64,000 bases of DNA, from NCBI RefSeq assembly GCF_000732945.1, contig NZ_CP008944.1, forward strand, positions 1,231,784 through 1,295,783, in the 5' to 3' direction. Within the stretch, counting starts at the first letter, position 1, and each line of letters starts with the position of its first letter. This document shows, one piece after another, positions 31,572-39,997 of this stretch. The translations under genes and the position numbers were made by a program. The notes below the pieces were generated by a model. It searched no databases. It saw only the letters and a program-made list of their open reading frames with translations, and was not told the origin of the DNA. The DNA comes from Corynebacterium atypicum (GTDB taxonomy: Bacteria > Actinomycetota > Actinomycetes > Mycobacteriales > Mycobacteriaceae).

Positions 31572-33824
31572 GTGTCGCGCGCACCCGAGGATCAAACTGC
31601 TCAGATTGCCGCGGAGCAGGCCTACGCGGACGGGCTCTTTGCCCGCCTCGACGAAGAGGTCGCCCAAGCCCGCAGCAGACTTCGCGAGGTCGAGGCCAAC
31701 GTGGATCCCGCCAACCCTAAGGCAGAGGCCTTGGTCCAGCGGGAGACCGAGTACCACGGTCTCAACGAGCGACTCGATCGCCTGGCCATTGCCGAGTACG
31801 GGTTGGTGTTCGGCCGCATCGACGTCGAGGATGACGATCCGGATAATCCCGTGGCAGGCGAGCCCGGGGTGGATCGCCGCTACATCGGGCGCATGGGCTT
31901 AGACATCCGAGAGGACGGCTACCGCACGCTGCTGTTGGATTGGCGGGCGCCTGCGGCCCGGCCGTTTTACCTGGCCACCACGGCCCACCCCGAGGGCGTG
32001 CGGCTGCGGCGCCACATCCGCATGCGGGGCCGCCAGGTCACGGCCGTGGACGACGAGGTGCTCTCTAGCCCGCAGGAGTTTTCTGTGGACGCCGCCTCGC
32101 ACGGCGGCATCGCCGGCGAGGCGGCCCTCTTTGCGGCCATGCAGTCGGCGCGCACAGGGAAAATGGCGGCCATCGTCGCGACGATTCAGCGCGAGCAAGA
32201 CGAAATCATCCGGGATCCCACGCGCGGCGTCATGGTGGTCGAGGGAGGACCCGGCACCGGCAAGACCGCGGTGGCGCTCCACCGCGTGGCCTATCTGCTC
32301 TACACCTGGCGCGAGCAGCTGTCGAAGACGGGCGTGCTGATCGTGGGGCCTAACCGGGACTTCCTCGACTACATCTCGCGGGTGCTGCCGGAGCTGGGTG
32401 AGACAGGCGTAGTGTTGCGTACCGTCGGCGAGCTCTACCCGGGGGTGACACCCACCGCCGAGGAGCCGATGCTAGGCCGCGAGGTTAAAGGCTCGGCCGA
32501 GATGGTGCAGATCCTCAAAGCGGCGGTGCGCGATTACGAGCGCCTGTCTGAAGCGCCTGTGGCGATTCGCGTGGGATCGTTACGCCTGACTGCCTCCGAG
32601 CAGTTGGTCAAGGCGGCGCGCACCCGCGCTCGGCGCACCCGCAAGCCCCACAACGAGGCCCGCGGCGCCTTCGCCGAGGAGCTCCACCGGCTTCTCGCCC
32701 ACCAGATGGCCGAGCTCATCGGCGCCGACCCGCTAGGCGGGGAGAACCTCCTCGGCGCCGCGGATGTCGACCAGCTGCAGGACGACTTGGCTGAGGAGCC
32801 CGCAGTCGCCCGGGTAGTCGACGAGCTGTGGCCCGTCCTTACCCCCACCGGGGTTCTCGCCGAATTGCTCGGCTCACCAGAGGCTATCGCCAGCGCGGCC
32901 CACGACTATGACGATGAGACCCGGCAGGCGTTGCTGCGCCAAGACGGCGGCGCATGGACGGCCTCCGACGCCGCGCTTCTCGACGAGCTCGCCGAACTCA
33001 TCGGGCCGGCCCCGGACTGCGACGGCGCTAGCCAGGCGCGTGTGGACGCCGGACAGCATAGGCTGGCAGAGGCGCAGGCGGCGCTCGACGTGCTGGCCGG
33101 CTCCGCCGTGACGGACAACGACGACGATCAATTTGACGCCGAGTATCTGGGCGCCTACGACGTCCTCGACGCAGAGACGCTCGCCGCCCGTCAGGAGGCC
33201 CGGGATACGCGCACCACCGCCCAGAGGGCCGCCGCTGATCGATCCTGGGCTTTCGGCCACGTGGTCGTCGACGAGGCCCAGGAGCTGACCCCGATGGAGT
33301 GGCGGGCGGTGTTCCGCCGCTGCCCGTCCCGGTGGATGACCCTGGTCGGCGACGTGGCCCAAAACGGCTCTCCGGCAGGTGTCGACTCGTGGGAGGAGGC
33401 CCTCGAGCCCTTCGTGGGGAAGCGCTTGAGGCACCGCAGGCTCACGGTCAACTACCGCACCCCGCAGGAGATCATGCGGGTGGCCGATCGCTTGCTCAAG
33501 CAGATCGATCCCCACGCCCAACCGCCCGAGGCGATCCGGTCCTCCGGCATCCCCGTCCGCGAGCTTACGGCCCAAGAGCGGCCGGAGGAGCAAGCCGTTC
33601 GGGTGGCAGACGACTTGCGGCGCCGCGACCCAGACCGCTCGGTGGCCATCGTGCGGGCCGGGGACAGCGCACGGATCAAGGGCTTGGAGTTCGACCACGT
33701 CGTGGTGGTGGAACCAGATGAGATCGTCGCCGCGTCTCCGATGGGGCTGCAGGACCTCTACGTGGCCGTCACCCGGGCCACGCAATCGCTCACTCTTATC
33801 GGTTCGCTCACTCTGTCCAGCTAG
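31572..33824 (+). CDS. HelD/HelR-like superfamily 1 helicase (RNA polymerase-associated)
   Basis: A 750-residue UvrD-like ATPase of the HelD family. Members bind RNA polymerase and release it from stalled or rifamycin-bound complexes. The N-terminal coiled coil (about 10-75) is followed by a Walker A GGPGTGKTAVALHR (225-238), FGHVVVDEAQELTPMEWRA (motif II) and GLQDLYVAVTRATQSL (motif VI region). GTG at 31572 is chosen, with GGGAGG 12 bases upstream; the frame is open 11 codons further without a Shine-Dalgarno. The segment between VAIVRAGDSA and KGLEFDHVVVVEP is very short compared with my expectation for the family, possibly an in-frame loss in the C-terminal domain. Confidence 0.88.
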   Translation: MSRAPEDQTAQIAAEQAYADGLFARLDEEVAQARSRLREVEANVDPANPKAEALVQRETEYHGLNERLDRLAIAEYGLVFGRIDVEDDDPDNPVAGEPGVDRRYIGRMGLDIREDGYRTLLLDWRAPAARPFYLATTAHPEGVRLRRHIRMRGRQVTAVDDEVLSSPQEFSVDAASHGGIAGEAALFAAMQSARTGKMAAIVATIQREQDEIIRDPTRGVMVVEGGPGTGKTAVALHRVAYLLYTWREQLSKTGVLIVGPNRDFLDYISRVLPELGETGVVLRTVGELYPGVTPTAEEPMLGREVKGSAEMVQILKAAVRDYERLSEAPVAIRVGSLRLTASEQLVKAARTRARRTRKPHNEARGAFAEELHRLLAHQMAELIGADPLGGENLLGAADVDQLQDDLAEEPAVARVVDELWPVLTPTGVLAELLGSPEAIASAAHDYDDETRQALLRQDGGAWTASDAALLDELAELIGPAPDCDGASQARVDAGQHRLAEAQAALDVLAGSAVTDNDDDQFDAEYLGAYDVLDAETLAARQEARDTRTTAQRAAADRSWAFGHVVVDEAQELTPMEWRAVFRRCPSRWMTLVGDVAQNGSPAGVDSWEEALEPFVGKRLRHRRLTVNYRTPQEIMRVADRLLKQIDPHAQPPEAIRSSGIPVRELTAQERPEEQAVRVADDLRRRDPDRSVAIVRAGDSARIKGLEFDHVVVVEPDEIVAASPMGLQDLYVAVTRATQSLTLIGSLTLSS

Positions 33825-33913
33825 CGTTCACCCCGGATGCCCAGGCCGCCGCAGCCTGCCCGATAACCGATCTTCTTCCGGCAGTTTGCTCTGGTAGGCC
33901 CCGTAAGAACGGT

Positions 33914-33919
33914 TAACCT
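33914..33919 (+). promoter_or_regulatory. -10 element TAACCT of the DUF5129-like gene
   Basis: TAACCT ends six bases before the ATG at 33926; no Shine-Dalgarno is present, consistent with leaderless translation. Confidence 0.45.
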
Positions 33920-33925
33920 TAAGCT

Positions 33926-35389
33926 ATGACAATCCCGCTTTCCCAAGCCAAGATCTGGGCCGCGGCACTTGCTGCGGCTGCGCTCACCGGCGGGGTCGGC
34001 GCCGGGGTGGTGGCTGCGCTCACCGACGCCCCGCAGCCCGCGGACTATGCCCCGATCGCCGTCAGCGATACCCGCGAGCTGGCGGTGACCGTGCATAATC
34101 CCCACGGGGTGCTCAGCGCGCAGGACGTCGCCCGACTCCAAGACGACGCCCGTCGGATCGCCGCGCCAGAGGTGGTGCGCGAGCTTCACTACGTAGTCTT
34201 TGCCAAAAACAGCGAGAACGTCAACGACACCGTGGAGGAATTTGCCCGCAGCGAGTCCCCGGAACTGATCTCCGACGACGACCGCCACTTTGCCGACGGC
34301 GTCTTGATCGTCGGCGTTGGCCTGGATCCCAGGCAGTCGTTCGTCTTCGCTGGCGAGGACGTAGCCGATCAGCTCTCGTTGCGTGAGGGCAGGCACCTGG
34401 ATCGGGCGGTAGAAAACATCCAGCCTGGGGTCAAGGACGGCAACATTCCGGCGGGGTTGTTTTTCGGCGCCACCACGGCCGTGGACGCGGAGGCCCTCGC
34501 CGCCGATGCATTCGCCGAGGCACGCGAGAATCGCTTTGGCGGCATCTTCTTCGGTGGCTTCGGTGCGGCGGCTATGGGCGGGGCGGCAGTGGCCCTGCCC
34601 GGCTACCGTCGCCGCAATCGGCAGCTACTCGTGGCCCGGGCGCGCGAGGACCTCGACTTCGCCTCTCGGCGGTATGGCGAATTGGCCGGTCGACTCCCCG
34701 AGCTCGACATTCGTGCGCATTCGTTGCAGTCTCCACTTGTCGACGCCCAGTTGCGCGCCCAGTGGGAGCAGGTGCGCGACGAGTTCCTGGAGCTCCACGC
34801 GGCCATGGACGGAATAAGCACGAGTGCCGCAAGCGACGACGCGGTGTACAGAGATCGGAAAAAGATTGGCGCCGCAGCCGCCACCGTGCGGAATTTTGGG
34901 CACGCCGAAGACAACATCAACCGCCTATTCGAGCTGGAAAACGGCGATGAGCCCACGCGGCGGGAAGAGGCGTTGGCCGCCCGGAAAGATGCGGTCAAGG
35001 CGCAGCTTGCGGTGGGCTCGACTTCCGATCCGGTTTATCGGCGCTTGGGCGAGGTGATCGACGCTTTTCAGCAGCTGGCGCGCGCACCTCACGCACCCGA
35101 CTTTATCGAGCGCTTTGCGCTGGCCTTAACAGATTTCCAGCAGGCCCTGAGCCAGCTGAAGGACGAGAAATTCTCGGATGTGAAGGAGCACAGCGAACTG
35201 CGGGCGCCTCGACTAACGGACGCCGACTACCGCCCGGGCTACGGTGTCAACGACTTCGTCCCGTTTTGGGCGCTGCTCGCCTGGCGCTCAGACAACGTCG
35301 CCCACGCGGAATCCCACAACACCTCTTCAGCAACAAACACTTCGTTTAGCTCTGGCTTTTCGGGTTCGGGTGGCTCCTCGAGCTTCTAG
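33926..35389 (+). CDS. DUF5129-like secreted/membrane protein with TPM-like domain
   Basis: A 487-residue protein. A signal-anchor-like segment covers about residues 9-33, then a TPM-like domain (about 60-180, HNPHGVLSAQDVARLQDDA) and a second hydrophobic Gly/Ala segment (about 203-223). A long charged helical region follows, and the C-terminus is Ser/Gly-rich, ending SGFSGSGGSSSF. The arrangement resembles corynebacterial DUF5129 proteins and the YgcG/TPM group, whose function is unknown. The family call is by eye and should be treated as probable. Confidence 0.75.
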   Translation: MTIPLSQAKIWAAALAAAALTGGVGAGVVAALTDAPQPADYAPIAVSDTRELAVTVHNPHGVLSAQDVARLQDDARRIAAPEVVRELHYVVFAKNSENVNDTVEEFARSESPELISDDDRHFADGVLIVGVGLDPRQSFVFAGEDVADQLSLREGRHLDRAVENIQPGVKDGNIPAGLFFGATTAVDAEALAADAFAEARENRFGGIFFGGFGAAAMGGAAVALPGYRRRNRQLLVARAREDLDFASRRYGELAGRLPELDIRAHSLQSPLVDAQLRAQWEQVRDEFLELHAAMDGISTSAASDDAVYRDRKKIGAAAATVRNFGHAEDNINRLFELENGDEPTRREEALAARKDAVKAQLAVGSTSDPVYRRLGEVIDAFQQLARAPHAPDFIERFALALTDFQQALSQLKDEKFSDVKEHSELRAPRLTDADYRPGYGVNDFVPFWALLAWRSDNVAHAESHNTSSATNTSFSSGFSGSGGSSSF

Positions 35390-35426
35390 GCCGTATTTCG
35401 GTTCCAACCACCCTCGCTACGGCGGC

Positions 35427-35460
35427 AAAAGTCCCCCTGAAGGGCGATCTCCAGGGGGAC
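35427..35460 (-). terminator. Intrinsic terminator after the first universal stress protein gene
   Basis: GTCCCCCTG (35431-35439) pairs with CAGGGGGAC (35452-35460) over a 12-base loop. In the minus direction it is followed by TTTTGCC. It lies in the convergent gap between the DUF5129-like gene and the stress protein gene. Confidence 0.75.
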
Positions 35461-35507
35461 GTGTGCGGCTTACGCTCCGTAGAAAGGCGACGCGCCTAGC
35501 ACTCAGG

Positions 35508-35951
35508 CTAGTCGACGGTGTGGACGATCATCACGTCGCAGTCCGACTGACGGGCGAGGTCCGCCGGGACGGAGCCGAGAAGGCGGCCGGTCAGGGAGTT
35601 AATCCCGCGGTTGCCCACGATGAGCAGGTCAGCCTTGCGGTCGGTCACGATCTGCATAAGGGCCGAGACCGGGGAGCCTGAACGGACCTCGGTCTGGATG
35701 TCTTTGACGTTGAACTGCTCGGCGAACTCGGCGGCCGCCTTCAGGTTCTTCTCGGCCGGGTCGCCGCCCAGAATCGTCACAGACTCCTGACGCAGCGTCT
35801 TCGAGGCCTCTTCCTTGTTCTCGTAGTAGGCGCACCCGATGATCAAGGTGGCATCAAAGGCGCTGGCAATCTTGGCGGCGCGTTCGACGGCGAGCATCGA
35901 AGACTTCGAGCCGTCGGTGCCGACAACGATCGTGCTGTACGTGTCGCTCAT
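35508..35951 (-). CDS. Universal stress protein (UspA family)
   Basis: A 147-residue cytoplasmic UspA-domain protein: TIVVGTDGSKSS at the start, DLLIVGNRGINSLTGRLLGS near the C-terminus (the G-x2-G-x9-G-S/T ATP-binding pattern, here GNRG...GS). ATG at 35951 is selected; AAGGAAG lies five bases upstream. Its promoter carries an operator-like inverted repeat. A second UspA gene follows upstream on the same strand. Confidence 0.93.
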   Translation of the reverse strand: MSDTYSTIVVGTDGSKSSMLAVERAAKIASAFDATLIIGCAYYENKEEASKTLRQESVTILGGDPAEKNLKAAAEFAEQFNVKDIQTEVRSGSPVSALMQIVTDRKADLLIVGNRGINSLTGRLLGSVPADLARQSDCDVMIVHTVD

Positions 35952-35997
35952 GAGAACTTCCTTCAGACCTTCCGTAGGCGGGCAAATAGTCAGACCA

Positions 35998-36026
35998 ATT
36001 GTAACACCGTACGAGCGTACGGTTAA
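35998..36026 (-). promoter_or_regulatory. Stress protein promoter with a perfect inverted repeat in the spacer
   Basis: On the minus strand TACAAT (35998-36003) is 17 bases from TTAACC (36021-36026). The spacer is filled by ACCGTACG-AG-CGTACGGT (36006-36023), eight-base perfect arms. The placement between -35 and -10 is typical of a repressor operator (for example TetR-like). The regulator is not in the window. Confidence 0.7.
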
Positions 36027-36110
36027 GGTTTGCTCCCCCATCTGAGAGCATTCAACAGTTGGAGGCGAAGCGCGAAACGGGCAGGCCCGTCTCGCGCCGC
36101 CGGCTCCGAA

Positions 36111-36560
36111 CTACTTCACGGACTCGGTGTTGACCACCATCACGTCCACATCGGAGCGCTTGAGCACCTCCATGGCGACCGAGCCGAAGACCCTGCCGGC
36201 CAGCGAGTGCACGCCCTGGCTACCGATGACGATCAGCTCAACGCCGCGCTCCTTGACCACGTCGACGAGCGCGTTCGCCGCCGGGTTGCGCACAGTGAAG
36301 GTCTCCACGTCCGGGGCCTTTTCTTCCTCGGCAATCTTCGCGGCGCTCTCCACGTACTCCTGGGCGTTGCGCTCACCCATCACGGGCACCGAAGCGTCCG
36401 CCGTGGGTGGATCCAAAAGCGCACGATTCTGGCCGTGCCAGGCGCTGACGATGATCAGCTTCGCCCCAGTATCTCGGGCCAGGCCCGCCGCCTTGCGGAC
36501 GGCGACCTCGGCGGTATCAGTGCCATCGGTGCCGACGGCGATCGATTGATAGGAAGCCAT
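36111..36560 (-). CDS. Universal stress protein (UspA family), second copy
   Basis: A 149-residue UspA-domain protein with SIAVGTDGTDTAEVAVRKA and VELIVIGSQGVHSLAGRVFGS. ATG at 36560 with AAGGA seven bases upstream is used; the frame is open 15 codons further without support. It differs clearly from its neighbour, so the pair is an old duplication rather than a recent one. Confidence 0.93.
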   Translation of the reverse strand: MASYQSIAVGTDGTDTAEVAVRKAAGLARDTGAKLIIVSAWHGQNRALLDPPTADASVPVMGERNAQEYVESAAKIAEEEKAPDVETFTVRNPAANALVDVVKERGVELIVIGSQGVHSLAGRVFGSVAMEVLKRSDVDVMVVNTESVK

Positions 36561-36681
36561 AGTGGATCCTTCAAATTCCTTTCGGTTGTATCGCATCCTG
36601 CGCATGGGCCAGCTTACAGGCCGGCCGGTCTAGCCGCCTGCTCCGGCTAAATGGAAAGGCCAGCCACGCCAAGCACACCGA

Positions 36682-38796
36682 CTAGATCCCAGCCTCTGTG
36701 ACCCCCCGCAGCTCCTTTTTCAGATCGGCCACCTCGTCGCGCAGCCTGCCAGCGAGCTCGAACTTGAGGTCGCGCGCAGCTTCCCTCATCTGCTCCGTCA
36801 GATCGTCGATCAGCTGCTGGATCTCGTCTTGAGCCATGCTGGACGTATCGCGGCGGGTGGCCACCGCGGCGTCGCCAGTCGCCGAGCTTGCCTGGCCATC
36901 CTCCCCCGACGCGGCGTCGTCGCGGTCGTAGACCTGATCCAGAATATCGGCGATCTTCTTGCGCAACGGCTGCGGGTCGATGCCGTGCTCCTCGTTGTAC
37001 GCAATCTGCTTCGCACGCCGCCGCTCCGTCTCATCGATGGCGTACTGCATCGAGTCCGTCACCGAATCGGCGTACATGATCACCTCGCCGGAAACGTTAC
37101 GCGCCGCACGCCCGATCGTCTGGATCAGCGAGCGGTCCGAGCGCAGGAAACCTTCCTTGTCCGCGTCGAGGATCGCCACCAGCGAGACCTCCGGAAGGTC
37201 GATCCCCTCGCGCAGCAGGTTAATGCCCACCAACACGTCAAACTCACCAAGTCGCAGCTGGCGCAGCAGCTCCACGCGCTGCAGCGTGTCGATGTCCGAG
37301 TGCAGGTAGCGTACCTTCACGCCGTTTTCTAGCAGGTAGTCCGTCAGGTCCTCAGCCATCCGCTTGGTCAGCGTGGTCACCAGCACTCGCTCGTTGATCT
37401 TGGTGCGCTTGCGGATCTCCTCAATGAGGTCATCAATCTGGCCCTTCGTCGGCTTAACGGTCACCTTTGGGTCCACCAGCCCGGTGGGCCTAATGACCTG
37501 CTCGACAAATTCGCCGCCGGCGGCGGCCATCTCGTAGTCCCCAGGTGTGGCCGACATGTACACCGTCTGCCCCACGCGGTCCTCGAACTCATCGAAAGTA
37601 AGCGGCCGGTTATCCAGGGCGCTGGGCAGTCTAAAGCCGAACTCCACCAGGTTGCGTTTGCGCGACATATCGCCCTCGAACATGCCTCCGATCTGCGGGA
37701 CGGTGACGTGGGACTCGTCGATAATCGTGAGGAAGTCCTCGGGGAAGTAGTCGATGAGTGTTGCCGGCGCAGAGCCTGCCGGGCGCCCGTCGACGTGCCT
37801 CGAGTAATTCTCAATGCCCGAGCAAAAGCCGACCTGCTCGATCATCTCGAGGTCGTACTCGGTGCGCATGCGCAGCCGCTGCGCCTCCAGCAACTTGCCG
37901 CGGTTCTCCAGCGACTCTAGCTGCTCGGCGAGCTCGGCCTTGATGTCCTCGATCGCCTTGGCCATCCGCTCTGGACCTGCGACGTAGTGGGTGGCCGGGA
38001 AGATGCGGATCTCATCGACCTCCCGGATGGTATCCCCGGTCAGCGGGTGGATGTAGTACAGCGAGTCGATCTCATCGCCGAAAAACTCGACCCGCACGGC
38101 CACCTCTTCGTAGGCCGGGATGATATCCACCGTGTCGCCCTTGACCCGGAATGCGCCGCGCTCGAGCGAATAATCGTTGCGGTCGTACTGGATGTCCACC
38201 AAAAGCCTCAAGAACCGGTCGCGCTCGACCTCCTCGCCTACCCGCAGCACCAACGACCTGTCCAGGTAGGACTGCGGGGTGCCCAAGCCATAGATGCAGG
38301 ACACAGAGCTAACAACGACGACGTCGCGGCGAGAAAGCAACGCCGAGGTGGCCGAGTGGCGCAGACGCTCGACATCCTCGTTAATCGAAGAATCCTTCTC
38401 GATGTAGGTATCGGTCTGCGCGATGTACGCCTCTGGCTGGTAGTAGTCGTAATAGCTGACGAAGTACTCGACAGCGTTGTTGGGCAAGAGCTGGCGCAGC
38501 TCGTTGGCCAGCTGGGCGGCCAGCGTCTTATTCGGCGCCATGACCAAAGTCGGGCGCTGCTGCTTTTCGATCAGCCACGCTGCCGTGGCGGACTTGCCGG
38601 TGCCCGTCGCGCCCAAAAGAACCACGTCGGATTCCCCACGGTTGAGCCGCTCGTTGAGCTCGGCGATCGCCTTGGGCTGGTCGCCGGCCGGCTGGTACTC
38701 CGAAATGACCTCGAAGCGCCCCTGCGTGCGCTCGACCTCACCGACGGGGCGGAACTCGGAGTGGGATAAAACAGGGTGCTCAGCAGCAAAAGCCAT
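36682..38796 (-). CDS. uvrB: UvrABC excinuclease subunit B
   Basis: Helicase-like damage verification subunit of nucleotide excision repair (704 aa). Walker A is [13 protein letters not shown] at 62-74. The damage-probing beta-hairpin region shows [20 protein letters not shown], and later motifs include [20 protein letters not shown] and [16 protein letters not shown] motif for UvrC binding is at the C-terminus ([20 protein letters not shown]). A TACGCT -10 ends seven bases before the ATG, suggesting a leaderless mRNA. Confidence 0.98.
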   Translation of the reverse strand: MAFAAEHPVLSHSEFRPVGEVERTQGRFEVISEYQPAGDQPKAIAELNERLNRGESDVVLLGATGTGKSATAAWLIEKQQRPTLVMAPNKTLAAQLANELRQLLPNNAVEYFVSYYDYYQPEAYIAQTDTYIEKDSSINEDVERLRHSATSALLSRRDVVVVSSVSCIYGLGTPQSYLDRSLVLRVGEEVERDRFLRLLVDIQYDRNDYSLERGAFRVKGDTVDIIPAYEEVAVRVEFFGDEIDSLYYIHPLTGDTIREVDEIRIFPATHYVAGPERMAKAIEDIKAELAEQLESLENRGKLLEAQRLRMRTEYDLEMIEQVGFCSGIENYSRHVDGRPAGSAPATLIDYFPEDFLTIIDESHVTVPQIGGMFEGDMSRKRNLVEFGFRLPSALDNRPLTFDEFEDRVGQTVYMSATPGDYEMAAAGGEFVEQVIRPTGLVDPKVTVKPTKGQIDDLIEEIRKRTKINERVLVTTLTKRMAEDLTDYLLENGVKVRYLHSDIDTLQRVELLRQLRLGEFDVLVGINLLREGIDLPEVSLVAILDADKEGFLRSDRSLIQTIGRAARNVSGEVIMYADSVTDSMQYAIDETERRRAKQIAYNEEHGIDPQPLRKKIADILDQVYDRDDAASGEDGQASSATGDAAVATRRDTSSMAQDEIQQLIDDLTEQMREAARDLKFELAGRLRDEVADLKKELRGVTEAGI

Positions 38797-38803
38797 GCCC
38801 TCT

Positions 38804-38809
38804 AGCGTA
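38804..38809 (-). promoter_or_regulatory. -10 element TACGCT of uvrB
   Basis: TACGCT ends seven bases before the uvrB ATG. The same hexamer and spacing recur before coaE. No LexA box is recognised here. Confidence 0.45.
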
Positions 38810-38849
38810 GCCCCGCCCCGTCTAGCTCTCGCTATGTGGCGTTATTTAG

Positions 38850-39233
38850 CTAGGCCAGGTCCACCCAGCTTTGGGCCTTCCACTCCAAGAGCTTGGCCTG
38901 ATCCGTCTGCCAGTGCGCAAATAGATCAGATACGGAGGCATCGGCGAGCACGGCCTCTAGGGACTGGCGCAGCCGCTCCCGGTTGTCCGGCGCGCGCAGG
39001 CCCGCCACCGCCTCGGGGCTTACGCCTTCCGGCAGATCCGCGTCCGCAGCGGCCGCGAGCGCAGCTAACGCCACGATGACTTGCCCCTCGTCTGCGTTGA
39101 GGTGGCACTGCGAGCGATCCGGCAGCAGCACCGGATCCAGCGCCCCGGAACGGATATCGTCCAGGGTCTCCTGCGCTTCGGCGTTGTCGAAGGGGCCCGT
39201 GCCCCACGTGGCGTCCTGTGGCGTGTGATCCAT
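38850..39233 (-). CDS. DUF4259 domain protein
   Basis: A 127-residue protein with the DUF4259 opening WGTGPFDNAEAQETLDDI and the middle element ADEGQVIVALAALAAA. Function of the family is unknown. TATGAT ends eight bases before the ATG, the best -10 hexamer of the window, and there is no Shine-Dalgarno, so it is probably leaderless. Confidence 0.85.
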   Translation of the reverse strand: MDHTPQDATWGTGPFDNAEAQETLDDIRSGALDPVLLPDRSQCHLNADEGQVIVALAALAAAADADLPEGVSPEAVAGLRAPDNRERLRQSLEAVLADASVSDLFAHWQTDQAKLLEWKAQSWVDLA

Positions 39234-39241
39234 GGCTTGCG

Positions 39242-39247
39242 ATCATA
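39242..39247 (-). promoter_or_regulatory. -10 element TATGAT of the DUF4259 gene
   Basis: TATGAT ends eight bases before the ATG at 39233. Confidence 0.5.
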
Positions 39248-39316
39248 CGCCGGACGTGAACGAACAAGACCACACCGGGCTTGTCACTACGCTCTTGCCC
39301 CGCAAAACTGACGGGC

Positions 39317-39919
39317 CTACTGGACCAGGCTCTCTATCCGGGATTCGAGCCGTTGAACCTGGCTGGCCAGCTCTTCTGGTGAGCCATTATTGTCCAGCAC
39401 AACGTCCGCGGCCGCCAGCCACTCGTCATCACGAAGCTGCGCGGCGATGCGCGCCCGGGCGTCGTCCTCATCCATTCCGCGGGCGGCGACGAGGCGGCGG
39501 ACCCGTTCGTCCGCGGCGACGTCCACCACCACCACGAGGTCCATCGAGGCGTTGAGCCCCAGCTCCACTAGCAACGGCATGTCATAAATCACGGCTTTCT
39601 CGCCTGCCTTTTCCGCGGCGGCAAATTGCCGCTTAGTCTCGGCCCGGATATACGGGTGCGTGATCGCGTTGAGGCGGTCGGTGCGCGCGGCGCTGGAAAA
39701 CGCTCGGCGCGCAAGCTCTGCGCGGTCGAGGCCGCCCGCGGCGTCGATAATGTCTGCCCCAAATTCCTCGGCTAGCTCGGCAAGCGCCGGGCGATCTGGC
39801 TCGACTACCTCGCGCGCTATCTGGTCGGCGTCAACAACCTTCCAGCCGTGCTCGGCCAGAAGACGTGCCACCGTCGATTTGCCGGAACCAATTCCGCCGG
39901 TCAGTCCTATTGTGAGCAT
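39317..39919 (-). CDS. coaE: Dephospho-CoA kinase
   Basis: Final step of coenzyme A synthesis. The 200-residue protein starts LTIGLTGGIGSGKSTVARLL (P-loop GGIGSGKST at 8-16) and has the family segment DADQIAREVVEPDRPAL. coaD, the preceding enzyme, is at 52 kb. TACGCT ends seven bases before the ATG. Confidence 0.96.
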   Translation of the reverse strand: MLTIGLTGGIGSGKSTVARLLAEHGWKVVDADQIAREVVEPDRPALAELAEEFGADIIDAAGGLDRAELARRAFSSAARTDRLNAITHPYIRAETKRQFAAAEKAGEKAVIYDMPLLVELGLNASMDLVVVVDVAADERVRRLVAARGMDEDDARARIAAQLRDDEWLAAADVVLDNNGSPEELASQVQRLESRIESLVQ

Positions 39920-39926
39920 GCCTTCA

Positions 39927-39932
39927 AGCGTA
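39927..39932 (-). promoter_or_regulatory. -10 element TACGCT of coaE
   Basis: TACGCT ends seven bases before the coaE ATG; no Shine-Dalgarno, leaderless layout. Confidence 0.45.
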
Positions 39933-39997
39933 GCCGCGCACCCAACATGCGCGGCCCAAGCTCGACTGATCCGGACTCGCCCTTTGACCTCGACGGC

